Below, one piece after another: positions 1-6,172 of a stretch of DNA of 8,683 bases (its first letter is position 1; the number at the start of each line of letters is the position of its first letter). Under the pieces are notes generated by a model. It was not told the DNA's origin. It saw only the letters and a program-made list of their open reading frames with translations, and did no database searches. Source of the DNA: Lentisphaerota bacterium. Its GTDB lineage: Bacteria; Verrucomicrobiota; Lentisphaeria; Oligosphaerales; Oligosphaeraceae. The stretch covers positions 1 through 8,683 of the forward strand of contig JAAZIY010000001.1 in NCBI GenBank assembly GCA_012800625.1, read 5' to 3'. The translations under genes and the position numbers were made by a program.

Positions 1-636
1 GGGCAGGTTTTTGTTTTCATAGCGGCATTCCTGGCGTATGACGCATGATTCGCACTTGGGTTGCCTGGCCGTGCAGCAGTATCTGCCGTGCAAGATAAGA
101 TAATGGTGCGCGTGCAGCAGGTGCTTTTTAGGGATGACGTCCATTAGCTGCTGCTCGACCTGCTCGGGGGTTTTGCCCTGAGCCAGGCCGCTGCGGTTGG
201 AGACCCGGAAGACATGGGTGTCAACCGCGATGACCGGCTGCTTGAAGGCGACATTGAGCAGCACGTTGGCGGTCTTGCGCCCTACCCCGGGCAGGCTCAT
301 AAGCTCCTCGCGGCTGGAGGGCACCTGGCCGTCAAAACGCTCGAGCAGCATCTGGCAAAGCCCGAGTATGGAGCGCGTTTTGTTGCGGAAAAGACCTATG
401 CTGCGACAGAACTCCTGCAGGCGGGCCTCGCCCAGCTCCAGGTAGTCCTGCGGACTGCGGCACTGCTTCCAAAGCTCGGCGGTGACCTTGTTGACCGCCA
501 CATCGGTGGTCTGAGCGGAGAGGACCACCGCAATCAGCAGGTCCAGATTGCTCCGGTAGTTTAGCTCTGAGACCGGTTTGATATGTGCGGCAAGCAGGTC
601 AAAGATACGTTCGGCATTGGGGGGCTTTTTAGACAC
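1..636 (-). CDS. nth: Endonuclease III, DNA glycosylase/AP lyase (3' end cut by window edge)
   Basis: Base excision repair enzyme that removes oxidised pyrimidines and nicks abasic sites. The 212 visible codons cover almost the whole family length (E. coli Nth has 211 residues); the stop lies beyond the left edge. Visible in the sequence: the helix-hairpin-helix LPGVGRKTANV at residues 115-125 with catalytic Lys121, the motif VDTHVFRV with catalytic Asp139, and the C-terminal [4Fe-4S] loop with Cys188, Cys195, Cys198 and Cys204 in the exact C-x6-C-x2-C-x5-C spacing. The start is taken as GTG at 636 because MSKKPPNAERIFDLLAAHI aligns well with the E. coli N-terminus and no in-frame ATG lies upstream; there is no clear Shine-Dalgarno sequence. 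It follows rlmL on the same strand after 29 bases, so it is probably co-transcribed with it. Confidence 0.96.
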   Translation of the reverse strand, partial: MSKKPPNAERIFDLLAAHIKPVSELNYRSNLDLLIAVVLSAQTTDVAVNKVTAELWKQCRSPQDYLELGEARLQEFCRSIGLFRNKTRSILGLCQMLLERFDGQVPSSREELMSLPGVGRKTANVLLNVAFKQPVIAVDTHVFRVSNRSGLAQGKTPEQVEQQLMDVIPKKHLLHAHHYLILHGRYCCTARQPKCESCVIRQECRYENKNLP

Positions 637-665
637 GGTGGCTGAGAGGGGAGGACTGCTAGGGT

Positions 666-1784
666 TTAGGGGACTTCGTACACCGCCAGCTGGCAGTCGA
701 TGCTGCCGTTTTTCAGATTGAAGATCTTTTCAGGCGGCAGGTTGATGTTACGTAGGCAAGCGGGACTTCCAGCGAGGATGGCGCAGCGCCAGCCATGCAG
801 GCGCTGTATGGCGCTGCCCAGTTCCTGGAAGAGGCGGTTTTCGGCTTCCAGGCGCACGCCGTATGGCGGGTTGCAGACCAGGAATCTTCTTTGTCCCTCC
901 GGCTGCAGCTCTCGAAGCGGCATTTGCCTGAAGCTCAGCCTCAGTCCGGCCGAGCGCGCATTTTCCTGTGCGCGCTTGAGCGCCTCGGGGTCTATGTCCG
1001 AGCCGGTGATTCTGGGGTGCTGTCCGCTGCTTTTATGTCGGCAGGCGCCGCGCAGGGCGCTCATTTTTTCCTGTGCCAGCTCGTCAAAGTTGGCCCAGCG
1101 TTCGAAGCCAAAGCGCTGGCGCCAGATACCGGGGGCCACATTTCCGGCCCAGAGGGCGGCCTCGATAAGCAGGCTGGCCGAGCCGCACATGGGGTCGATG
1201 AGCGGTGTCTTGCGGTCCCAGCCAGCCAGGCGCAGTACGGCGGCGGCCATGGTTTCCTTCAGGGGTGCCTGGCCGCCGCTGAGTCTGTAGCCTCTTTTGA
1301 ACAGGGGTTCGCCGGAGAGGTCCAGGTAGACGCTGGCCTTGCCGCGGCTCCAGTAGGCGAAGGCGCGCAGGTCGGGGTTCTGCCGTTCCACATCGGAGCG
1401 CTCGCTCCAGTGTTGCCTCTGGCTGTCTACGATGGCATCCTTTAGTTTAAGAGCGACGAAGTTGGGGTTTTCGCCTTGGCTTTCATGCACATAGGCGGCA
1501 GTGCTAATGCTTTGTGCCGGGCTGAGATAGAGCTGCCAGGGCAGTTTCAGCGCGCCTTCATAGAAGCTCTGCGGGCTATTGGCGGCATAACGCCCGAGCA
1601 GCAGCATAACGCGCTGGCCCAGGCGGGTCTCGAGACAGGCGCGCCAGCCATCCTCGAGGCTGCCGAAAAAGGGTATGCCGCCGCGATTGAGGCGCACCTG
1701 GGCAAAGCCCAGCTCGCTAAGCTCGTCGCGCAAAGCCTCCTCGGTGCCAGGTGCGGCAGTGACATAGAATTCCAGTTTTTGCAT
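666..1784 (-). CDS. rlmL: 23S rRNA guanine-N2 methyltransferase, RlmL N-terminal-type (THUMP plus SAM methyltransferase)
   Basis: Predicted SAM-dependent methyltransferase that makes m2G in 23S rRNA (position 2445 in E. coli numbering). The 372 residues align along their full length with the N-terminal half of E. coli RlmL: a ferredoxin-like/THUMP region at about residues 1-155, LDLSG at 155-159 and RGY at 164-166, motif I DPMCGSASLLIEAAL at 197-211, acidic SDID at 262-265, the catalytic NPPYG at 305-309, and KNGSIDC near the end where E. coli has KNGPLDC. The RlmK half (m7G2069) of the enterobacterial fusion is absent, as in YpsC-type proteins of other phyla. Motif I has Ala-Ser where E. coli has Gly-Thr, a mild change. 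The ATG at 1784 has only a distant AAAGG upstream. A three-hairpin repeat lies 29 bases upstream, possibly in the leader. Naming to family is firm; the exact modified base is inferred. Confidence 0.9.
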   Translation of the reverse strand: MQKLEFYVTAAPGTEEALRDELSELGFAQVRLNRGGIPFFGSLEDGWRACLETRLGQRVMLLLGRYAANSPQSFYEGALKLPWQLYLSPAQSISTAAYVHESQGENPNFVALKLKDAIVDSQRQHWSERSDVERQNPDLRAFAYWSRGKASVYLDLSGEPLFKRGYRLSGGQAPLKETMAAAVLRLAGWDRKTPLIDPMCGSASLLIEAALWAGNVAPGIWRQRFGFERWANFDELAQEKMSALRGACRHKSSGQHPRITGSDIDPEALKRAQENARSAGLRLSFRQMPLRELQPEGQRRFLVCNPPYGVRLEAENRLFQELGSAIQRLHGWRCAILAGSPACLRNINLPPEKIFNLKNGSIDCQLAVYEVP

Positions 1785-1812
1785 ATTAGCGGCGTTGAGC
1801 CTTTTGTTCTTT

Positions 1813-1928
1813 GTGGCGCCCCTACAGGGCGCCGGATTCGGGGGGGGCTTTTACCCAGGGTAAGCTCGGCCTGCGGCCTCGCTTACCCTGGGCTACATTA
1901 GGTTGCCCCTTCGGGGCACCAAATGGAC
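1813..1928 (+). repeat. Three-hairpin dispersed repeat, copy 1
   Basis: About 116 bp matching 8567-8683 in the same orientation with only a handful of differences. Three stem-loops follow in order. Hairpin 1: GGCGCCC (1815-1821) with GGGCGCC (1827-1833), loop CTACA. Hairpin 2: CCCAGGGTAAGC (1854-1865) with GCTTACCCTGGG (1881-1892), a perfect 12-bp stem whose loop holds a second small stem, GGCC-TGC-GGCC. Hairpin 3: TGCCCC (1904-1909) with GGGGCA (1913-1918), loop TTC. A run of eight G lies between hairpins 1 and 2. Non-coding, no encoded transposase; best described as a REP/MITE-like intergenic element. The true right end is unknown because copy 2 is cut by the window edge. Confidence 0.88.
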
Positions 1929-2097
1929 AGATTCTCAAGAAAAAATTGAAGTTTCGGCAAAAAAATTGCGTTTTTATACAATTTAATCGAGTTTTTCTGT
2001 TTTGTTGAGACAAAAACAGGTTGTTTGAAATCTTGTAATTGCAGTTTACCTGCTTAATCAGCTTCCTCTTTTTTGTGCCTTTTGTGGTTAATGGCCT

Positions 2098-2124
2098 TTT
2101 TGGACGCGGTGTGTCTTAGTGTCC
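2098..2124 (-). repeat. Short 3'-gene repeat (GACACTAAGA type), copy a
   Basis: Read on the minus strand it begins GGACACTAAGA five bases after the stop of the 82-residue protein and ends ACCGCGTCCAAAA. It matches 8515-8541, in opposite genome orientation, at 25 of 27 positions. The GGAC at the start and GTCC near the end can pair as a weak 4-bp stem. Same sense as the gene it follows. Confidence 0.75.
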
Positions 2125-2129
2125 ACTAT

Positions 2130-2378
2130 TTAATTTTTTTTGCCTCTTAATTCAGCCAATTGCAGTTCACGCTGGTACTGGTGTCCTCTTTGTATGAGCT
2201 GTTTGATTTTCTTTTCCAGTGTAAGCCAGTCTTCTTCTCGGGGTTGGCTATCGCGGTCCCAGTCCTGCTCCCCTTTGAGCTTGAATTTCCACATGATATC
2301 ATCAGCGTGGTATTGCACCTTGACTTCGCGTCTTCCCTCGGGAAACGCTTTATCCACCCAGCCTATTGGCCTGCGCAT
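2130..2378 (-). CDS. Small charged protein of unknown function (82 aa)
   Basis: I do not recognise this protein. It is 82 residues, highly charged, without signal peptide, membrane segment or cysteines. The N-terminal half has a basic patch (FPEGRREVKVQYH) followed by WKFKLKGEQDWDRDSQ; the last 30 residues, rich in Lys, Glu, Gln and Leu, should form a helix, perhaps a coiled coil. The start is supported by a strong Shine-Dalgarno sequence AAAGGAG (2386-2392) that overlaps the TAA stop of the preceding gene, ending 7 bases before ATG, so translation is probably coupled to the thioredoxin-like gene. The ribosome binding site and tight spacing make it a real gene. Aromatic residues in a charged context could suggest nucleic-acid or protein binding, but that is only a guess. 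Confidence 0.72.
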   Translation of the reverse strand: MRRPIGWVDKAFPEGRREVKVQYHADDIMWKFKLKGEQDWDRDSQPREEDWLTLEKKIKQLIQRGHQYQRELQLAELRGKKN

Positions 2379-2390
2379 CTTGCAACTCCT

Positions 2391-3152
2391 TTATTTTGCC
2401 GCTTTCTTAAATGCATTTTCGATGTCGGCCTCGGTGAAGCGTCCGCTCAATTTTGAGCTTATGGTGCCGTCGGCCTTATAGAACCAGAACTGCGGCAGGG
2501 TTTTTAGTCCCAGCTCCTTGGCCAGGGCTTCTTGGGTCGAAGCAAGCAAGAGCGGCACGTAGGCTGCCGGTTTTTTGCTTTCTTCGCATAGTCGTTGGCA
2601 GAGGTTGGCTTGGCGTGCGTTGACCTGCAGCTGGACGTCGCCGAAATATACCACGGTGGTCTTGCCGGGCAGCGGGAAGCTCCTGGCCGCGTCAGCCTTG
2701 CCCTGCTGGGCGGCCTGCTCCTGACGAAAGGCCTGCATACGCAGCATATAGTCGCGCATATCCAAGTCATACTTGAGATGCAGCAGCTGCATGGCGGAGA
2801 CCTGGCGAGGCTTCGCTTCGCCAGAAGCCTGCAGCATGAAATTGGGCGAGGCATAGCCATGTAGGCGGCCGCGCAGTAGCTTTTTGCTCTGACTGCGCAG
2901 AGCATAACCCACCGGCAGCGGCTTGTCTAGGCTCAAAGAGCTTATCTTACGAAAGGCGATGCTGCGCGGCTGCTCTTCGCCGAAAACCTGAAAGGAGAGC
3001 GAGCTGGCTTTGTCCATGCCCAGAAAAATCCCTTGCAGGCGCTGTCCTGAAAAGAGCAGTTCATCGCCTCTGAGGGCAAGTTGCAAAGCCAGGCTGAGCA
3101 GGACGGCTAGGACAAAAACGCTGCCTCTTGAATTGCTAAGCGGCCTGGGCAT
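2391..3152 (-). CDS. Exported protein with thioredoxin-like C-terminal domain
   Basis: A 253-residue protein with a hydrophobic N-terminal segment (about residues 11-27, SVFVLAVLLSLALQLAL), an uncleaved anchor or signal peptide, so the rest should lie outside the cytoplasm. Residues 33-80 look like a small beta-barrel of the 'GxLxGxFxGxD...RSIxFxxIxSL' type seen in exported proteins. A Gln/Ala-rich helical stretch (about 130-155) leads to a thioredoxin-like fold: strand TTVVYFGDV (165-173), then GLKTLPQFWFYKADGT (215-230) with the conserved cis-proline Pro220, then a terminal helix. The usual CxxC is missing; instead Cys185 and Cys189 are spaced C-x3-C and lie later than the standard site. 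Ordinary thiol-disulfide exchange is therefore doubtful. It starts 2 bases after the stop of the Gfo/Idh gene without its own ribosome binding site, which suggests translational coupling. Confidence 0.75.
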   Translation of the reverse strand: MPRPLSNSRGSVFVLAVLLSLALQLALRGDELLFSGQRLQGIFLGMDKASSLSFQVFGEEQPRSIAFRKISSLSLDKPLPVGYALRSQSKKLLRGRLHGYASPNFMLQASGEAKPRQVSAMQLLHLKYDLDMRDYMLRMQAFRQEQAAQQGKADAARSFPLPGKTTVVYFGDVQLQVNARQANLCQRLCEESKKPAAYVPLLLASTQEALAKELGLKTLPQFWFYKADGTISSKLSGRFTEADIENAFKKAAK

Positions 3153-3154
3153 CG

Positions 3155-4228
3155 TTAGCAGTAATGCTTGATTTCAGACAATTTTTTGGCCTCTTCAGTG
3201 ATTCGTACCACTTCGAGCGCCTCGGCGCAGGTGACCGGGAATTTTTTGCCTCCCCGTATGCTGTCGTGTAGTATCTTGTAGAAGCTTTTGGTGCTTAAGT
3301 TGTCTTTAGGTTCGACCATCATGGTGCCCCAGCGCCATTTGACTGTTCCCGAGGACATGCTGCCAGCGCTAGGCTCGCCCGGCAGTATGGCTGGCGTGTC
3401 CTTGCTGGCGGTGCAGCTTTTACCTGCGATTTCCGGAGCCAGCCAGCGATAGCTGAGTTCCTCGTCATCCTTGCAAATGATGCTGCCCCTGGTACCATAG
3501 ACCGAGAAATAAGGCTCTGGAGTGCTGCAGGCCCCTGAAATTTGTATATCAGCCAGTCTGCCGTTTTCGGCTCTGAGCATAATTCTGAAGTGGTCTTCGG
3601 CGTCTCCGGCGGCGACCACGTGTTTACGGTCACACCAGATATCCTTGACTGGGCTTTCGAGCAGTTGCAGAGCCTGGTCTATAAGGTGCGGTCCCCAGTT
3701 ATTCATCTGTCCGCCCTGGCAGTCTTGCAGCACCTGCCAGTCATTGCGCAGCTGGTAGCTAAGCCTTCTGAGCTTGATTTCGAAGACCTCGCCTATGTGT
3801 CCGGCGGCAATCAGCTCGCGCAGGAAGCTGAATCCGGCCTCGAAACGGCGGTTGTGCCTGAAGAAGAGCTTGCCGGGGTACTGGTCATGCGCCTTGCCCA
3901 GTTCGAGGGCCTCGGCGTAGCTGACCGCAATGGGTTTTTCGACCAGAGCCATCTTGCCGGCCTCGAGAATTTGCAAAGTGTGCTTAAGATGGTCGGCGGA
4001 GCGGCTGCAGACCGCGACCAGCTCAGCGTCGGAGTCGGCGAGCAACTCCTCCAGGCTATGATAAGCCTTGGCACCGCAGCGCGTGTGCAGCTCCTCGGCG
4101 CGATTGAACAGGGGGTCAGCTCCGCCAACGATCTGATAAAGTTCGGGATATAGGCTCAGCTCGGAATAATGCATGTTCAGACCGGCACGACCCAGGCCTA
4201 AAATGGCAATTTTGATCTGCTCTGACAT
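3155..4228 (-). CDS. Gfo/Idh/MocA family NAD(P)-dependent oxidoreductase
   Basis: Cytoplasmic dehydrogenase of the glucose-fructose oxidoreductase / inositol dehydrogenase family, usually acting on sugars, inositols or nucleotide sugars. The 357 residues fit the family length. The N-terminal Rossmann fold shows the dinucleotide motif GLGRAG (11-16), acidic Asp38 after the second strand, and the signature EKP at 97-99 with Lys98. The C-terminal substrate domain carries GGQMNNWGPHLID (172-184), matching the family pattern in which His and Asp (here His181 and Asp184) help catalysis. Several Cys-rich and Ser/Thr-rich segments in the last third are not diagnostic. The substrate cannot be read from sequence. 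A weak AAAGAG precedes the ATG at 4228. The gene is 62 bases after the reductase and 2 bases before the thioredoxin-like gene. Confidence 0.9.
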   Translation of the reverse strand: MSEQIKIAILGLGRAGLNMHYSELSLYPELYQIVGGADPLFNRAEELHTRCGAKAYHSLEELLADSDAELVAVCSRSADHLKHTLQILEAGKMALVEKPIAVSYAEALELGKAHDQYPGKLFFRHNRRFEAGFSFLRELIAAGHIGEVFEIKLRRLSYQLRNDWQVLQDCQGGQMNNWGPHLIDQALQLLESPVKDIWCDRKHVVAAGDAEDHFRIMLRAENGRLADIQISGACSTPEPYFSVYGTRGSIICKDDEELSYRWLAPEIAGKSCTASKDTPAILPGEPSAGSMSSGTVKWRWGTMMVEPKDNLSTKSFYKILHDSIRGGKKFPVTCAEALEVVRITEEAKKLSEIKHYC

Positions 4229-4253
4229 TTTTTTCTCTTTTGGGTTTTGACTG

Positions 4254-4272
4254 CTTAGTGTATTAAGTGTCC
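4254..4272 (-). repeat. Short 3'-gene repeat (GACAC...ACACTAAG type), divergent copy
   Basis: On the minus strand this reads GGACACTTAATACACTAAG, 18 bases after the TAG stop of the NqrF-like reductase. It resembles the last two units of the tandem array at 6891-6910 (GACACGAAGATACACTAAGG), with a one-base gap and changes in the middle. It is short and imperfect on its own; the shared position after a stop codon and the shared orientation make it worth annotating. Confidence 0.5.
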
Positions 4273-4290
4273 AAGGAAAGGGTTTCGGGG

Positions 4291-5397
4291 CTAGCAGCTG
4301 CTGACGAACTTGTCGAAAAATATATTTTCCGGCGGCATTCCTTTATTTTGCAGCAGGTTAACGCAGGCCTGTAGCATGGCTGGGCTGCCGCAGAGGTAGG
4401 CCTCCATGCCGGAACAGTCCTGATAGTATTTATCGAGCAGCTCGGTAACCAGGCCGCTTTCACCCAGCCACTGTTCTTCGGGCAGCGGGTCGCTCAGGGC
4501 GGGGATAAATTTGAACTGCGGCAGTTTTTTTTCAATTTCGGCCAGTTCATCGAGCATATACAGGTCCCGCCGGTGCCTGGCTCCGAAGAAGAGCCTGACT
4601 TTGCGTTGAACGCCTTTGCTACACATATCCAGCAATATGCTTCTTATGGCGGACAGTCCGCTTCCTCCGGCCACGAAGACCGCTTCGCGCTGATTATTGT
4701 GCAGGTGGAAATCGCCGTTCGGACCGCGCAGCGTGAGCGTATCGCCCAGCTGTGCCTGGTCGAAAATCCAGGCGGTACCTATGCCGCAGGGCGTTTTTTT
4801 GATGATAAACTCGAGATTGCGCTGGTCTTTGGGGTCGGAGGCCAGCGAGAAGGCTCGCAGGCAAGGCTCTCCGTCTTGGCTCTTCACTGGTATGACCCAT
4901 TGCATCCAGCAGCCGGCCTCGAGGCGCACCAGGCGCGGCTCTACTGCCTGACAGCGCAGCAGTATTATATCCTTGGTGAGCGCGATTTTAGCTGTGATGC
5001 GCACCAGATATTCGCCGGCCTCGTAGTATGCCTTTGGCAGTTCGATTTTCAGGTCTTCGCACAGCTTCGTCTGGCAAGCCAGGCGCCAGCCTAGCGCGAG
5101 TTGCTGCTCAGAGAGCAATTTTTGCTCCGCCGCGCTCGGCTCAGGCAAAACCTTATTCATGATGCGCAGGCGGCACATGCCGCACTTGCCCTGGCCGCCG
5201 CAGGCGCTGGGGAGGTAGAAATCCTGTCTTTTCAGGGCCTGAAAAAGCGTCTCGCCGGCTCGACCCTGCAGCATTCTCTCGCCGGCGTTAATATCGATAC
5301 AAAAAAGCGTTTCTTCTGCCATGTGAGGGCCACCCAGAAAATCAGGCTCCCAGGCGTAGTTGCACTGCGCGCTGAAAGCCTGAGTTTTATAAATCAT
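4291..5397 (-). CDS. NqrF-like soluble reductase: 2Fe-2S ferredoxin, FAD and NAD(P) domains
   Basis: Flavoprotein that should pass electrons between NAD(P)H and a 2Fe-2S centre. With the start at 5397 it has 368 residues. The ferredoxin domain has CGGQGKCGMC at residues 66-75 and a fourth Cys at 108 (C-x5-C-x2-C-x32-C, the spacing of NqrF, not of plant ferredoxins). The FAD site is RAFSLAS (181-187), followed by GPNGDF (225-230). The NAD(P) domain shows VFVAGGSGLSA (about 240-250), LFFGARHRRDLYMLDEL and CGSPAML, and the C-terminus ends FFDKFVSSC. Unlike true NqrF there is no N-terminal membrane helix and no nqrA-E neighbours, so Na+ pumping is unlikely. It begins 13 bases after the rubredoxin stop; rubredoxin is the likely partner. 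Start uncertain: ATG at 5322 (343 aa), preceded by GGGTGG, is the alternative. The longer open frame running back into rubredoxin is not used. Confidence 0.87.
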   Translation of the reverse strand: MIYKTQAFSAQCNYAWEPDFLGGPHMAEETLFCIDINAGERMLQGRAGETLFQALKRQDFYLPSACGGQGKCGMCRLRIMNKVLPEPSAAEQKLLSEQQLALGWRLACQTKLCEDLKIELPKAYYEAGEYLVRITAKIALTKDIILLRCQAVEPRLVRLEAGCWMQWVIPVKSQDGEPCLRAFSLASDPKDQRNLEFIIKKTPCGIGTAWIFDQAQLGDTLTLRGPNGDFHLHNNQREAVFVAGGSGLSAIRSILLDMCSKGVQRKVRLFFGARHRRDLYMLDELAEIEKKLPQFKFIPALSDPLPEEQWLGESGLVTELLDKYYQDCSGMEAYLCGSPAMLQACVNLLQNKGMPPENIFFDKFVSSC

Positions 5398-5410
5398 TTT
5401 GTTGTTTAGC

Positions 5411-5566
5411 TCACAGTTCGGTAAAGGCGTCCTTGCCCAGGCCGCAGTCCGGACAGACCCAGTCTTCGGGCAGGTCTTCAAAAGCGGTGCCGGGGCTGAC
5501 GTCGTTGTCCGGGTCGCCCAGTTCAGGGTCATAGATATACCCGCAAACACATTCGTATTTTTTCAT
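5411..5566 (-). CDS. Rubredoxin
   Basis: A 51-residue one-iron electron carrier of the cytoplasm. The sequence has the family hallmarks GYIYDPELGDPDNDVSPGT, FEDLPEDWVCP and the second knuckle CPDCG. The first knuckle is unusual: YECVCGYIYD places the cysteines as Cys6 and Cys8 (C-x1-C), whereas typical rubredoxins have C-x2-C at this point (for example KYVCTVCGYIYD). All four cysteines are still present. The start at 5566 is supported by AAAGGAAGG (5572-5580) and by the family N-terminus MKKY; an in-frame ATG at 5662 would add 32 unrelated residues and lies upstream of the predicted promoter. It is the first gene of the minus-strand series and is followed after 13 bases by the NqrF-like reductase, its likely electron donor or acceptor. 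Confidence 0.92.
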   Translation of the reverse strand: MKKYECVCGYIYDPELGDPDNDVSPGTAFEDLPEDWVCPDCGLGKDAFTEL

Positions 5567-5650
5567 GATGGCCTTCCTTTCTAGGGTTGACTGCCCGAAA
5601 AGCTCCGCTACAAAGGGTCGCGGATATAATATTTTCCGGCAAACTCTTTC

Positions 5651-5659
5651 ACTATACCA
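5651..5659 (-). promoter_or_regulatory. Putative extended -10 promoter for the rubredoxin operon
   Basis: On the minus strand the sequence reads TGGTATAGT: a near-consensus -10 box TATAGT with the TGn extension. A weak -35 candidate (TGTAAA, 16-bp spacer) lies in an AT-rich stretch. Transcription from here would give a leader of about 75-80 bases before the rubredoxin ATG at 5566. It is in the divergent gap between the two gene groups, where a promoter is expected. Confidence 0.4.
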
Positions 5660-5783
5660 CACAATACGAAATTTTACAGAAAAACCGCGTTTTTTTAGTC
5701 AGCCGTTTTTCATCACGAAGTCACACGATGGCAGAGCTGGAGTTTTTCCGTCTTTGCTCGCTGATTTATCTTTTTTTGCCGGC

Positions 5784-5811
5784 TTGCTTTTTGACAAGAT
5801 AAAACTATAGT
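5784..5811 (+). promoter_or_regulatory. Putative sigma70-like promoter for the fmdB-type gene
   Basis: TATAGT (5806-5811) is a good -10 box; TTGCTT (5784-5789) is a poor -35 box at 16-bp spacing. The surrounding region (about 5755-5850) is AT-rich and lies just upstream of the plus-strand zinc-ribbon genes, leaving a leader of about 35 bases. Supported by position and by the -10 box only. Confidence 0.3.
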
Positions 5812-5852
5812 AGTTTTTTCCGTTTTTCACTTTCATGAGATAGAGATTTCAT

Positions 5853-6128
5853 ATGCCTACCTACGATTATCTTTGCGATACTTGCGGGCATCACTTTGAA
5901 CATTTTCAGAGTATGAATGAGGCCAAACTTGAGGTTTGTCCTCGTTGTCAAGCCAGTGTTCGACGCTTGATTGGCGCGGGTTCCGGAATTATTTTCAAGG
6001 GCAGCGGTTTTTACTGCACCGACTACCGCAGCGCCTCTGAGGCAGCCAAGTACGCTTCGGGCGGCAAGCCGTCTTCCGCCACTGAGAGCAGCAGTAGTAG
6101 CAAAGACAAAGGCAATGCGGCGAGCTAA
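5853..6128 (+). CDS. FmdB-family zinc ribbon protein
   Basis: A 91-residue protein with the classic FmdB/CxxC_CxxC_SSSS N-terminus: MPTYDYLCDTCGHHFE, then CPRC, giving Cys8, Cys11, Cys29 and Cys32 for one zinc. It continues with VRRLIGAGSGIIFKGSGFYCTDYR, which matches the family closely, and ends in a low-complexity Ser/Lys tail with a run of serines at 79-83. These proteins are widespread; FmdB was named as a putative regulator of formamidase genes but the general role is unknown. There is only a weak purine-rich ribosome binding site (GAGATAGAG). The gene is 44 bases upstream of another zinc-ribbon protein on the same strand and likely shares its transcript. Confidence 0.92.
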   Translation: MPTYDYLCDTCGHHFEHFQSMNEAKLEVCPRCQASVRRLIGAGSGIIFKGSGFYCTDYRSASEAAKYASGGKPSSATESSSSSKDKGNAAS

Positions 6129-6172
6129 TTGCCAGATTATTTTTTAGACCTGTAAAAAGAAGGATACCCAAT

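Larger units (their letters stand above)
1785..2129. other. 345-bp intergenic region with repeats and a probable rlmL promoter
   Basis: Gap between the end of the minus-strand gene series (82-residue protein) and the start of rlmL. It contains a three-hairpin repeat (1813-1928), an AT-rich stretch (about 1929-2097) and a short 3'-gene repeat (2098-2124). In the AT-rich stretch a minus-strand TATAAA (1973-1978) could be a -10 box for rlmL, but no good -35 box is visible 16-18 bases upstream. An imperfect hairpin (CTGTTTT 1997-2003 against AAAACAG 2013-2019) could act in ending the upstream transcript but lacks a clean T-run. No convincing open frame: short frames through the hairpins have no ribosome binding site. 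Confidence 0.55.

Noticed and set aside
795..1901. Long plus-strand frames opposite rlmL
   Set aside because: They are antisense to a gene with clear catalytic motifs; GC-rich codon usage readily leaves the opposite strand open.
1811..2013. Open frames of about 63-65 codons across the three-hairpin repeat on both strands
   Set aside because: They are made of hairpin sequence, have no ribosome binding site and no plausible protein character.
5398..5550. A longer NqrF-like protein running through the rubredoxin gene
   Set aside because: The first 51 residues of that frame are the out-of-frame shadow of rubredoxin and have no family similarity.
5567..5662. A longer rubredoxin starting at ATG 5662
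   Set aside because: The added 32 residues do not fit the family, the good ribosome binding site is at 5572-5580, and the likely -10 box overlaps the upstream ATG region.
5791..5811. TTGACA followed by TATAGT as a promoter
   Set aside because: The two boxes are only 9 bases apart, far short of the 16-18 needed; the upstream TTGCTT was used instead, at low confidence.
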